Shown here one piece after another: positions 56,067 through 64,000 of a stretch of DNA of 64,000 bases (positions are counted from its first letter, which is position 1; every line of letters begins with the position of its first letter). The DNA lies in assembly GCF_009832905.1 (NCBI RefSeq), contig NZ_CP047135.1, positions 412,001-476,000 on the forward strand. The letters run 5' to 3'. This DNA is from Stenotrophomonas sp. 364 (GTDB lineage: Bacteria > Pseudomonadota > Gammaproteobacteria > Xanthomonadales > Xanthomonadaceae). Position numbers and translations under genes: made by a program. The notes beneath the pieces are model-generated. The model was given only the letters and a program-made list of their open reading frames with translations. It had not been told where the DNA came from and did not search any database.

Positions 56067-56900
56067 TCAGCCTTGCGGGGCGTCGTCGCCTGCCACCTGC
56101 GGAACGTTGGCCAGGGCGATGAACTGCGCCACGTCCAGCTGCTCGGCACGGGCATCGCTGCGCACGCCGGCGGCCTCGAACTGTTCGGGCGTGACCACCC
56201 CGTTCAAGGCGTTGCGCAGGGTCTTGCGGCGCTGCCCGAAGGCGGCCCGGACCACATCGGCGAAGCGCTTGCGGTCAATGATGCCGACCGTGTCCGGATC
56301 ACGCGGCACCAGCCGCACCACGGCCGAGTCCACCTTCGGCGGCGGCCGGAAGGCGCCCGGCGGCACCACGAACAGCGCGGTGACCTTGCACCACGCCTGC
56401 AGCATCACGCTCAAGCGGCCGTAGACCTTGCTGCCCGGGCCGGCGGCCATGCGGTCCACCACTTCCTTCTGCAGCATGAAGTGCATGTCGCGGATCACGC
56501 CGGCGTGCTCCATGGCGTGGAACAGGATCGGCGAGGAGATGTTGTAGGGCAGGTTGCCCACCAGCCGGATCTGGCCGTCGCCGGCGAGCTCGGTGAAGTT
56601 CACCTGGAGCACGTCGCGGTGCACGATGGTCAGCTCGCCCAGCGGTTCAGCGGCGGCGGTCAGCGGCGCGATCAGGTCGCGATCGAACTCGATCACGGTC
56701 AGGCGCGGATGGCGGCGCAGCAGCGGCAGGGTGATGGCACCCTGGCCCGGGCCGATCTCGACCAGGCGGTCGTCGTCTTTCGGGTTGACCGCCAGCACGA
56801 TCTTGTCGATGTAGCTGCGATCGGCCAGGAAGTGCTGGCCCAGCTGCTTTTTGGGCGGCGCGGTGAACCCGCCGGCCGAGGAGGAATACGAGGAAGTCAT
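56067..56900 (-). CDS. rsmA: 16S rRNA (adenine1518/1519-N6)-dimethyltransferase
   Basis: Dimethylates two adenines in helix 45 of 16S rRNA during small-subunit maturation. The 277-residue protein shows KKQLGQHFLADRSYIDKIV at the start, the SAM motif LVEIGPGQGAITLPLL (48-63), and the catalytic NLPYNISSPILF near 118-129. VPPGAFRPPPKVDSAVV marks the C-terminal domain. The start overlaps the pdxA stop by four bases, so the two genes are coupled as in many Proteobacteria. Confidence 0.97.
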   Translation of the reverse strand: MTSSYSSSAGGFTAPPKKQLGQHFLADRSYIDKIVLAVNPKDDDRLVEIGPGQGAITLPLLRRHPRLTVIEFDRDLIAPLTAAAEPLGELTIVHRDVLQVNFTELAGDGQIRLVGNLPYNISSPILFHAMEHAGVIRDMHFMLQKEVVDRMAAGPGSKVYGRLSVMLQAWCKVTALFVVPPGAFRPPPKVDSAVVRLVPRDPDTVGIIDRKRFADVVRAAFGQRRKTLRNALNGVVTPEQFEAAGVRSDARAEQLDVAQFIALANVPQVAGDDAPQG

Positions 56901-57877
56901 GGCACCATCTTACGTTGCCGCGCCAGCCGGGCACACAGCGCGGTGGCAGCGAGGAGGCTGGAAGGGTCGGCGATGCCCCGGCCGGCCATGTCCAGCGCGG
57001 TGCCGTGGTCGACGGCCACCCGCGGGTAGGGCAGGCCCAGGGTGATGTTGACGGCCTGTTCGAAGCCGCTGTACTTGAGCACCGGCAGGCCCTGGTCGTG
57101 GTACATCGCCAGCACGGCATCGAAGCCGGCCAGCTTGGCCGGCAGGAACGCGGTGTCGGCCGGCAGCGGCCCGATCAGGTCCAAACCCTGGTCGCGCAGG
57201 CGCTGCAGCAGGGGAATGATCAGGTCCAGCTCTTCACGCCCCAGGTGGCCGTCTTCCCCCGCATGCGGGTTCAGGCCAAGCACCGCGATGCGCGGCGCGA
57301 CGATGCCGAAGTCGCGCTGCATGGCGGCGTGTACGGTGTGCAAGGTGCGCGCCAGGCCCTCGGCGGTGATGGCATCGGCCACCGCGCGCAGCGGCAAGTG
57401 GGTGGTGGCCAGCGCCACGCGCACGATATCGTTGGCGAGCATCATCACCACCTCCACGCCGGCCTGGTCGGCCAGCAGTTCGGTGGTGCCGCTGTAGGAG
57501 ATGCCGCCCTGGTTGATCACCGCCTTGTGCACCGGGCCGGTCACCACGCCGTCCAGTTCACCGGCCAGGCAGGCCTGGCCGGCCTGCAGCAGCGCGCCGA
57601 TCACCGCCCCGGCATTGGCCGGATCGGCGTGGCCGAAGCGTGAGGGGACGGCGTTGCGCACCGCGCGCACGCGCAGATCGCCCGGCTGGCGGGGAACAGC
57701 ATCTTCAGGCAGGAGCTGCAGGGGCAGCGACAGCGCCGCCGCAGCGGCGTGCAGGGTGTCCGGGTCGGCGAAGGCCAGCAGCCGGCACTCGGTGCGCGGC
57801 TGCTGGGCAAGGCGGATGCAGAGTTCCGGACCGATCCCGGCGGGCTCGCCCGGTACCAGAGCGAGCTGCGGGATCAT
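56897..57877 (-). CDS. pdxA: 4-hydroxythreonine-4-phosphate dehydrogenase
   Basis: NAD enzyme of pyridoxal-phosphate synthesis. The 326-residue sequence starts LALVPGEPAGIGPELCI, and the substrate and metal ligands lie in VTGPVHKAVINQGGISYSGTTE-type segments (GPVHKAVINQGG; SGTTELLA), LNPHAGEDGHLGREE and YHDQGLPVLKY. ATG 57877 gives the family start; in-frame sequence upstream belongs to surA's other strand frame. The gap to the surA stop is only 10 bases. Confidence 0.97.
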   Translation of the reverse strand: MIPQLALVPGEPAGIGPELCIRLAQQPRTECRLLAFADPDTLHAAAAALSLPLQLLPEDAVPRQPGDLRVRAVRNAVPSRFGHADPANAGAVIGALLQAGQACLAGELDGVVTGPVHKAVINQGGISYSGTTELLADQAGVEVVMMLANDIVRVALATTHLPLRAVADAITAEGLARTLHTVHAAMQRDFGIVAPRIAVLGLNPHAGEDGHLGREELDLIIPLLQRLRDQGLDLIGPLPADTAFLPAKLAGFDAVLAMYHDQGLPVLKYSGFEQAVNITLGLPYPRVAVDHGTALDMAGRGIADPSSLLAATALCARLARQRKMVP

Positions 57878-57887
57878 CGGGGTATCC

Positions 57888-59237
57888 TCAGGACTGCGGC
57901 GGCGTGGTGGTGGTAGTGCCGGTGGCGTCCGCGCCGGTACGCAGGTTGACGTAGGCTTCGCCACGCAGTTCCTGCAGATAGCGGTTGTACTCTTCTTCCA
58001 GCTTGCGGCGACCGATGGTCTCGCGGATCTGGGCACGCTGGTTGTCGGTGGTGGCATCGGTCTGGCGCGTGGCAACGCGCTGCACGATGTGCCAGCCGGC
58101 ATCGGTGCGGAAGGCCGGGCTCACGCCGCCGTCTTCCACGCCCGCCACCTGCTTGCCGAAGTCCGGGCCGAAGGCATCGGCCGGGAACCAGCCCAGATCG
58201 CCGCCCTGGCCCTTGCTGTTGTTGTCCTCCGACGCTTCCTTGGCCACGGCCTGGAAATCGGCGCCGCCGGCAATCCGCGCGCGCAGCGTTTCGATCTTGG
58301 CCTTGGCCGCGGCATTGTCCTGCTGGTCGGTGACGCGCACCAGGATATGGCGGGCATGGTATTCGGTGATGGTCTGGCCGCTGGCGGCGGCGCTGGCATC
58401 GCGCACTTCCACCAGCTTGAGCAGCTGGAAGCCGCTCGGGCCGCGGATCGGGCCGACCACGTCGCCGGCCTTCATCTGCGCCATCATCTGCGCGAACGCA
58501 TTGGGGATTTCATCCAGCGAACGCCAGCCCAGGTCGCCGCCTTCCAGCGCGTTGGGGCTGTCGGAATAGCGGACGGCAGCGGCGTTGAAGTCCAGTTCGC
58601 CCTTGTCCAGCAGCGCCTTGACGCCATCGGCCTTCTTCTGGCCGGTGGCGATCTGGTCAGCGGTGGCGGCTTCCGGCAGGCCGATCAGGATGTGCGCCAG
58701 ATGGTACTGGGTGCCCACCGAGGCCTGCTGCTTCAGCGCGGCATCCACTTCACCCTCGCTGACGCTGATGCGGCTCTGCGCGAAACTCTGGCGGAGGCGC
58801 TGCACGGTGATTTCATCGCGGACCGAGTTGCGGAAATCGTTGAAGTCGATGCCGTCACGGGCCAGGCGCTGGCGCAGGGCGTCCAGGTTGGAGCCGTTCT
58901 GCTGGGCGATCGCGTTCAGGGCCTGGTTGAGTTCCTGGTCGCCGATCTTGATCCCGCTGCTCTGGGCGCGCGCCACCTGCAGCTTGACCAGCACCAGGCG
59001 TTCGAGCACCTGCCGGCTCAGCACGTCTTCCGGCGGCAGCTGGTTCTCACGACCGGCGTACTGCGCCTTGATGTTCTGGATCGCACGGTCCAGTTCGCTC
59101 TGCAGCACCACGTCTTCATCGACGATGGCGGCAATGCGGTCCAGCGGCTGGCTCTGCTGGGCCAGCACCTGCAGCGGTGCTGAGACGGTGGTCACCGCCA
59201 GCAGGGAAGCGAGTAGAACGGGAAGGGTCTTGGTCAT
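57888..59237 (-). CDS. surA: Periplasmic chaperone/peptidyl-prolyl isomerase SurA
   Basis: Escorts unfolded outer-membrane proteins, including LptD, through the periplasm. The 449-residue protein has a signal peptide (LLASLLAVTTVSA), the SurA N domain (IAAIVDEDVVLQSELDRAI, SRQVLERLVLVKLQ), and two parvulin domains: QYHLAHILIGLPE from about 175 and YHARHILVRVTDQQ from about 285, each with GGDLGW motifs. A Thr-rich tail (TGTTTTTPPQS) is unusual. The ATG overlaps the lptD stop by four bases, coupling it to its client gene. Confidence 0.97.
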   Translation of the reverse strand: MTKTLPVLLASLLAVTTVSAPLQVLAQQSQPLDRIAAIVDEDVVLQSELDRAIQNIKAQYAGRENQLPPEDVLSRQVLERLVLVKLQVARAQSSGIKIGDQELNQALNAIAQQNGSNLDALRQRLARDGIDFNDFRNSVRDEITVQRLRQSFAQSRISVSEGEVDAALKQQASVGTQYHLAHILIGLPEAATADQIATGQKKADGVKALLDKGELDFNAAAVRYSDSPNALEGGDLGWRSLDEIPNAFAQMMAQMKAGDVVGPIRGPSGFQLLKLVEVRDASAAASGQTITEYHARHILVRVTDQQDNAAAKAKIETLRARIAGGADFQAVAKEASEDNNSKGQGGDLGWFPADAFGPDFGKQVAGVEDGGVSPAFRTDAGWHIVQRVATRQTDATTDNQRAQIRETIGRRKLEEEYNRYLQELRGEAYVNLRTGADATGTTTTTPPQS

Positions 59238-61687
59238 GGGATCTGATTCGGATCGTAGTCGTCGCGGTCGGCCCCGGTGTTGCTGGGCGGCACGAGATAG
59301 AGGTCGTCTCGGTAGTACCCGAGAATAGCACGGCGCAAGGTGCGGTCCGTGTTCTGGCCGATGGAGCTCAGGCCCTTGAGCACGAACTCGATCTGGAAGG
59401 AGTTGTTCAGCTCGCCCTCGCGGTTGCGCACATAGCGGCGGGCGATGGCGCGAACCGCCAGGCAGCAGCTGTCCCACTGCACGCCACCGATGATCTCCAG
59501 CGGCTTCTTGTCTTCCAGGGAGTAGTAGTAGCGCCCCACCAGGCTCCAGCGCGGGCTGATCGGGTACAGGAACGACAGGTCGACCTGTTCAAGCAGCGTG
59601 CGTTCTTCCTTGGTCGCGGTGACCGGCGCTGCCGCGTTGATGCGGTAGCGGTAGGTCAGGTTGACGACGCCATCGTTGGACATCAGATACCGCGCCCGCA
59701 GGCTGGCCAGGTCCTCCCGCTTGTACTTGGGATCCCACTGGTAGGTGGCGCCCAGCGTCCAGCGGTCGTTGACGGCGTAATTGGCATCGGCGATCCACGC
59801 CGACTTGCCCTGCTCGACCTGGGACTGCTGGCCCGGCAGGGTGACCCGCGAATCATCGAAGTACAGGATCTGGCCGATGCTGCCGGAGAAGCGCTCGCGA
59901 CCGGTGGTCTGGTCGATGAACCGGGTGCTCAGCGCCATCGTCAGCTGGTTGGCATCGTTCTGGCGGTCGGCGCCGGTATAGCGCGAGTCGCGGAACAGTT
60001 GGCCCCAGCTGAAGGTGAAGTCGCGGGTATCGAAGATCGGCAGTTCGCTCTGGTCGCGGTACGGCGTGCGCAGGTAGAACAGGCGCGGCTCCAGGGTGTG
60101 CAGGAACGACTTGCCGCCGATGGTGGTCTCGCGGTCGAAGAACATGCCCGCGTCGAGGCTGGCCACCGGCAGGCTGCGACTGGGCGAGGTGTTGCCGCGC
60201 AGCTGGTCCGGGGTAGCCGTATTCGGGTCGATGCCCGCGTCGGAAAGCGCCTGACGGCGTACCTGGTCGGCCAGGCCCTGGTCCAGCTGATAGCCGGTGT
60301 AGCGGTAGGCCAGTGTGGGCGTCACATACCAGGACGGGCCGCTGAACGGCAGCGACACGTATGGTTTGATGTCCAAGCGCGAGCCGTTGAACTGCTGCAC
60401 CACCTGGCCGGTACGCTCGTACTCCTGCTCAGGGCCGAACTTGACGTTGATGTCGTCGTGGGTGAAACGCACCGCTTCCGCGTATACGCCGGTTTCCAGC
60501 CACGGCAACACCGGCTTGTCCCAGTTGAAGAACGCACGTGGCTGGCGCGCATACGGCAGCGAGCTTTCGGTCAGGGTGTAGTCGGTGAGCTGCCAGTAAT
60601 CGGCCATCAGGCCGCCGGTCCAGTTCTCGCCGGTGCCGTAGATGCCCACCTGGCTCTGCAGGTTGGATGCGGTCACGCCCAGCAGTTTGCTGGAGAAATC
60701 TTCGGTATACCGCTCGTCGCTGACCCAGGCGATATTCGCGCGCGCCTGCCAGTTGGCGTTGAGGTTGTGATAACCCTCGAACTCGACCCGGCCGCGATCC
60801 TTGTCGCGCAGCTTGTCGTTGGGCAGGTAGGCGGTCAGCAGCGTGCCGCGCCCGCCGTCGTACAGATAGCGGAACTCGTTGTCGAGCATGAACCCGCGCT
60901 TGCTCATGTAGCGCGGGGTCAGGGTGTCGTCGTAGTTCGGCGCCAGGTTGAAGTAGATCGGCTGGGCGTAATCGAAGCCGTTGCGCCCGGACAGGCCCAG
61001 CTGCGGGTACAGCAGGCCGGTCTGGCGACGGTCGTCGATCGGGAACTTGAAGTAAGGTGCCCACAGCACCGGCACCTTGCCGATCCGCAGCACGGCGTTG
61101 CGCGCGGTGCCGAAGCCCTCGTCGTTGTCCACTTCGATCTGCGGTGCCGACAGCTTCCAGACCGGCTGGGACGGGTCGCAGGTGGTGTAGGTGGAGCGGT
61201 GCATCTGCCCGACCGCACCCTGCAGGTCCACCGATTCGGCGCCACCGTTGCCACGGCGATCCACCAGCTGGTACTGGATGTCGCTGATCTTGTGGGTGTC
61301 CGCTTCCTGGTTGCCTTCGGCGCGCTTGGCCACCATCCGGATCGAGGAGTCCTGGTAGCGGACGTTGCCCTCGGCGATGTAGTTGCCGCTTTCGGTGTCG
61401 AAGCTCAGGTGGTCGGTGCCCAGGAACTGGTCGCCGCGCTTGAGCGCGACGTTGCCCTGGTACTGCGGCACCGTAGACGTGCCAAACAGCTGGTCGCCCT
61501 CGATGTCGGTGTCCTGCTGGTCGCGCGTGGCGGCCGCGGCCTTGTCGGCTTTGGGCGCATCGTCGAACACGGGCAGCACGTCAGTGGCCGGGCACAGGCC
61601 CCAGTTCACCGGTTTGTCGTCGGCCATGGCCGGCAGGCAGATGGCGATGCTCAGGGGGAGAGGCAGCAGGCGGAGGGCTCGGCGCAC
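59234..61687 (-). CDS. lptD: LPS-assembly protein LptD
   Basis: Outer-membrane barrel that inserts lipopolysaccharide with LptE. From GTG 61687 the protein has 817 residues. A signal peptide (LPLPLSIAICLPAMA) is followed by the LptA-like jellyroll (YQGNVALKRGDQFLGTDHLS, NYIAEGNVRYQD) and the large barrel. The cysteines needed for disulfide-controlled assembly are at WGLCPATD, YTTCDPSQ and DSCCLAV. The start is a judgement: GTG 61687 begins the signal peptide, while a TTG at 61768 is the only other option; neither has a clear ribosome-binding site. Confidence 0.95.
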   Translation of the reverse strand: MRRALRLLPLPLSIAICLPAMADDKPVNWGLCPATDVLPVFDDAPKADKAAAATRDQQDTDIEGDQLFGTSTVPQYQGNVALKRGDQFLGTDHLSFDTESGNYIAEGNVRYQDSSIRMVAKRAEGNQEADTHKISDIQYQLVDRRGNGGAESVDLQGAVGQMHRSTYTTCDPSQPVWKLSAPQIEVDNDEGFGTARNAVLRIGKVPVLWAPYFKFPIDDRRQTGLLYPQLGLSGRNGFDYAQPIYFNLAPNYDDTLTPRYMSKRGFMLDNEFRYLYDGGRGTLLTAYLPNDKLRDKDRGRVEFEGYHNLNANWQARANIAWVSDERYTEDFSSKLLGVTASNLQSQVGIYGTGENWTGGLMADYWQLTDYTLTESSLPYARQPRAFFNWDKPVLPWLETGVYAEAVRFTHDDINVKFGPEQEYERTGQVVQQFNGSRLDIKPYVSLPFSGPSWYVTPTLAYRYTGYQLDQGLADQVRRQALSDAGIDPNTATPDQLRGNTSPSRSLPVASLDAGMFFDRETTIGGKSFLHTLEPRLFYLRTPYRDQSELPIFDTRDFTFSWGQLFRDSRYTGADRQNDANQLTMALSTRFIDQTTGRERFSGSIGQILYFDDSRVTLPGQQSQVEQGKSAWIADANYAVNDRWTLGATYQWDPKYKREDLASLRARYLMSNDGVVNLTYRYRINAAAPVTATKEERTLLEQVDLSFLYPISPRWSLVGRYYYSLEDKKPLEIIGGVQWDSCCLAVRAIARRYVRNREGELNNSFQIEFVLKGLSSIGQNTDRTLRRAILGYYRDDLYLVPPSNTGADRDDYDPNQIP

Positions 61688-61807
61688 GCGGGAGTCGGAT
61701 TCGGGGGAAAACGGATCGTAGCTTGCCCCATCCCTTGCATAGGGGCAATGAAGGCCTTGCCCGGCCAAGGGTTCAGGTTCATGCGCGGGCTCGACCCGCG
61801 CAGGTGC

Positions 61808-62719
61808 TCAGCGCAGCTGGCCGACGTGGGCCACGCTGCATTCGGCCAAGGCCTGCAGGTCGTATCCGCCCTCCAGCATGGACACCACCCGGCCACCGCC
61901 ATGACGCCGGGCCAGCCCGCGCAGCTCGGCGGTGATCCAAGCGAAATCGTCGGTCTCCAGCATCAGGTCGGCCTGCGGATCGCGCAGATGCGCATCGAAA
62001 CCGGCCGAGATCAGCAGCAGCTGCGGGCGGAAATCGTCGATGGCCGGCAGCATTTCATCGGCCCAGGTGTTGCGGAAGCGGAACCCGCCGCTGCCCGGGG
62101 GCAGCAGGATGTTCATCAGGTTGCCGGCACCACGGTCGCGACGCAGCCCCGAGTTGGGAAACAGGCCGGCCTGATGAGTGCTGTAGTAGGCCACGCCGGG
62201 GTCGGCGATGAAGATGTCCTGGGTGCCGTTGCCGTGGTGCACGTCGAAATCGACGATGGCGATGCGTTCCAGGCCGTAGCGGTCGCGCGCATAGGCGGCG
62301 GCCACGGCGATGTTGTTGAGCAGACAGAACCCCATCGCCGTGCTGGCCGTGGCGTGGTGGCCGGGTGGGCGCACCGCGCAGAACGCGACCGGGTCATCGC
62401 CCAGCATCACCGCGTCCACGGCGGCCACGCCGGCGCCGGCGGCATGCAGGGCCGCGCTGGCCGAGCCGGGCGAGGTCAGGGTGTCCATGTCGATCTGGCG
62501 CAGCGGCTCGGTCTGGGCCTTGAGCACCAGGTCGATCAGCTCGCTGTCGTGCACGCGGGCCAGCTCGCCGAGCTTGGCCGGCGGCGCCTGGCGCCAGTCC
62601 AGCTGGTCGGGGAAGGCGGCGAGCAGGGCATCGAGCACCACCTGCAGGCGCTGCGGGGATTCGGGGTGGCCGCGGCCGGGATCGTGTTGCAGACAGGCAG
62701 GGTGGGTAAAAACCAGCAT
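61808..62719 (-). CDS. Histone-deacetylase-family protein (AcuC/amidohydrolase-like)
   Basis: A 303-residue zinc hydrolase of the arginase/deacetylase fold. Motifs are HDPGRGHPESPQRL at the start, VRPPGHHATAS (catalytic His pair), VDFDVHHGNGTQDIF (zinc-binding Asp and His), and LISAGFDAHLRDP (second zinc Asp). Bacterial members deacetylate acetyl-lysine, acetylpolyamines or similar substrates; which one applies here is unknown. It is on the same strand as the adenosyltransferase gene, 34 bases downstream. Confidence 0.93.
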   Translation of the reverse strand: MLVFTHPACLQHDPGRGHPESPQRLQVVLDALLAAFPDQLDWRQAPPAKLGELARVHDSELIDLVLKAQTEPLRQIDMDTLTSPGSASAALHAAGAGVAAVDAVMLGDDPVAFCAVRPPGHHATASTAMGFCLLNNIAVAAAYARDRYGLERIAIVDFDVHHGNGTQDIFIADPGVAYYSTHQAGLFPNSGLRRDRGAGNLMNILLPPGSGGFRFRNTWADEMLPAIDDFRPQLLLISAGFDAHLRDPQADLMLETDDFAWITAELRGLARRHGGGRVVSMLEGGYDLQALAECSVAHVGQLR

Positions 62720-62753
62720 GCGGGCAGGGGTTCCGGTGGGGCGGCGGGAGGGC

Positions 62754-63308
62754 TCAGGCGTGGCGGCGTTCGTGGCGCCACACCACTTCGCCGTGCCCGT
62801 CGGCGCGGGCCAGCACCCGGGCCAGCACGAACAACAGGTCGGAAAGGCGGTTGAGGTAGCCGATGGCTTCGGCGCGCACCGGCTCCAGCCGCGCCAGGGT
62901 CACCGTTTCGCGCTCGGCCCGGCGCACGATGGTGCGGGCCAGGTGGCAGCGTGCGGCCGCCTCGCCGCCGGCGGGCAGGATGAACTCCTTCAGGGCGGGC
63001 AGGTCGGCGTTGTACTGGTCGAGCTGGCGCTCCAGGGCGTCGATGTCGGCCGCCTGGATGGCCGCGTGGCCGGGAATGCACAGCTCCCCGCCCAGGTCGA
63101 ACAGCTGGTGCTGCACGGTGGTCAGCAGCGCCCGTACCTCGTCGGGCAGGGCGACTGCAAGCAGCACGCCCAGCGCCGAATTGGCCTCGTCGACGGTGCC
63201 GTAGGCGTTGACCCGCTGGGCATCCTTGGGCACCCGGCTGCCATCGCCGAGCCCGGTGCTGCCGTCATCGCCGGTGCGGGTGTAGATGCGTGAAAGCCGG
63301 TTGCCCAT
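62754..63308 (-). CDS. Cob(I)alamin adenosyltransferase, PduO type
   Basis: Transfers the adenosyl group from ATP to cob(I)alamin to make coenzyme B12. The 184-residue protein starts IYTRTGDDGSTGLGDGSRV, the ATP-binding signature, followed by YGTVDEANSALG. RTIVRRAERETV and YLNRLSDLLFVLARV form the trimer interface with the cobalamin pocket. No other B12 genes are in the window. A small membrane-protein gene lies 13 bases upstream on the same strand and may be cotranscribed. Confidence 0.95.
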   Translation of the reverse strand: MGNRLSRIYTRTGDDGSTGLGDGSRVPKDAQRVNAYGTVDEANSALGVLLAVALPDEVRALLTTVQHQLFDLGGELCIPGHAAIQAADIDALERQLDQYNADLPALKEFILPAGGEAAARCHLARTIVRRAERETVTLARLEPVRAEAIGYLNRLSDLLFVLARVLARADGHGEVVWRHERRHA

Positions 63309-63321
63309 GCGTGCCGATCGC

Positions 63322-63906
63322 TCAGCGCAGGACGTCGTGGCGCGCCTGCAGCAGCTTGCCGACCTGTTCCGTGGTCAGCTGCAGGGCGGCGGCCAGGCCG
63401 ACATAGATCGCGGCGGTACGCAGGTAGGGCACAAACCAGTCGGCGTAGTTCTTCAGCCAACCGGCGGCGGTCGGTTCGGCCACCATGTCGCTGCTCCAGT
63501 AGAACCCGCCCTGCGCGAACAGGTGGCAGACCGCCACCGCGGCCACCAGCAGCAGGGCCGCCTTGCCCAGCGTGAGCCACTGGGCGCCGTGGTATCCCTG
63601 GCGCAGCAGCAGGCCGCCGGCCCACATGGAAAAGTACGCCGGCAGCAGCATCCAGGTGCCGGGCGAGACGCAGTAATGCTGCAGGTACTGCTGGCCGCTG
63701 CTGCGGATCACCAGAATGTCGATCACGATGGCCAGCGCCATCAGCAGCGGGAACGCCCAGCGGGTCCAGCTGCGCAGGTAGAACCCGCCGATGAAGAACA
63801 CGGCCCAGGAGGCATCCGGGATCGCCATGAAGTGATTGACCCGGGTGGCGGCCATCAGCAGTACGAGCACGGACAGGACGAAGGCGCGTTGGGCGGTGGT
63901 GGACAT
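63322..63906 (-). CDS. Small multi-pass membrane protein, possible transporter component
   Basis: A 194-residue protein with five or six hydrophobic helices and short loops. VNHFMAIPDASWAVFFIGGFYLR and YCVSPGTWMLLPAYFSMW-like segments (cores IPDASWAVFF; PGTWMLLPAYFS) carry conserved-looking polar and aromatic residues. The size and topology fit an ECF-type substrate-binding S component, though I cannot assign it with certainty. It precedes a cobalamin adenosyltransferase gene, so a link to cobalamin uptake is possible. ATG 63906 is used; GTG 63915 is three codons upstream. Bases 63907-64000 hold no recognisable gene. Confidence 0.75.
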   Translation of the reverse strand: MSTTAQRAFVLSVLVLLMAATRVNHFMAIPDASWAVFFIGGFYLRSWTRWAFPLLMALAIVIDILVIRSSGQQYLQHYCVSPGTWMLLPAYFSMWAGGLLLRQGYHGAQWLTLGKAALLLVAAVAVCHLFAQGGFYWSSDMVAEPTAAGWLKNYADWFVPYLRTAAIYVGLAAALQLTTEQVGKLLQARHDVLR

Positions 63907-64000
63907 GGCAGCCACGGGAAAGGGTCAGGCATTCATTCTAGCGCCTGCTGCGGCAGGCCGCCGCACGCGCCGGGAACGGCCCAGCGCTTATCATGGCGGC

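Noticed and set aside
59177..62854. A plus-strand open frame of over 1,200 codons opposite lptD and the deacetylase gene
   Set aside because: It is a shadow of GC-rich codon use on the minus strand; the translation is low-complexity Arg/Val/Gln-rich and lptD on the other strand has full homology and motifs.

Overview
The window looks like chromosomal DNA of a Stenotrophomonas-type member of the Xanthomonadaceae. It is GC-rich and densely coded. The proteins read like xanthomonad housekeeping enzymes (Ppc, SurA, LptD, a RaxR/ColR-like regulator pair). The intergenic spaces carry many short palindromes that start with GTAG and fold as GTAGAGCC-stem-loop, the signature of the REP elements called SMAG in S. 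maltophilia. The genus call is an inference from these traits. No rRNA, tRNA, prophage, insertion sequence or CRISPR array was found.

Layout. 1-5.2 kb: 3' end of secA, a Nudix/ThiE-like fusion, metF, a yfcH-type epimerase. 5.2-8.4 kb: a DJ-1/PfpI protein in one operon with a two-component system. 8.5-11.4 kb: small hypothetical genes and ybaK. 11.4-20.8 kb: ahcY behind an S-adenosylhomocysteine riboswitch, an S9 peptidase, ppc, a thioesterase and metK; with metF these cover much of the activated methyl cycle. 21-27 kb: a membrane hydrolase, a glycosyltransferase/polytopic membrane protein pair, a methyltransferase and dusB. 27.2-30.8 kb: a compact four-gene operon with an E1-like cyclodehydratase partner, a YcaO protein, a SagB-type dehydrogenase and a small protein with a Ser/Thr/Cys-rich segment after a Gly-Gly-Gly. 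This looks like a thiazole/oxazole-modified microcin (TOMM) pathway acting on an unusual membrane-anchored substrate, and it is the best candidate here for an undescribed system. 30.9-35.3 kb: a PAP2 protein, a nucleoside transporter with a PfkB kinase, an aldo/keto reductase. 35.4-39.8 kb: a Fur-controlled haem uptake locus. 40.1-44 kb: ybbA/ybbP-type ABC exporter divergent from tesA. 44.1-46.2 kb: a second two-component system. 46.9-51.2 kb: an SGNH hydrolase, dgkA, a TerC protein, lemA and two TPM-domain genes. 51.3-53.4 kb: lgt-thyA-folA with overlapping ends. 53.4-61.7 kb, minus strand: lptD-surA-pdxA-rsmA-apaG-apaH-DUF1287, ending in a gene remnant that runs into a REP array. 61.8-63.9 kb: a deacetylase-family protein, a cobalamin adenosyltransferase and a membrane protein.

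Stretches over 300 bp without a gene are 19251-19586 (REP pair enclosing a 94-bp tandem repeat and the metK terminator), 31501-31814 and 39803-40160 (long palindromes of one family plus terminators), and 46247-46863 (two long palindromes of a second family plus three REPs). The long palindromes have unrelated but internally complementary arms around conserved loops, so their folding seems to be selected.
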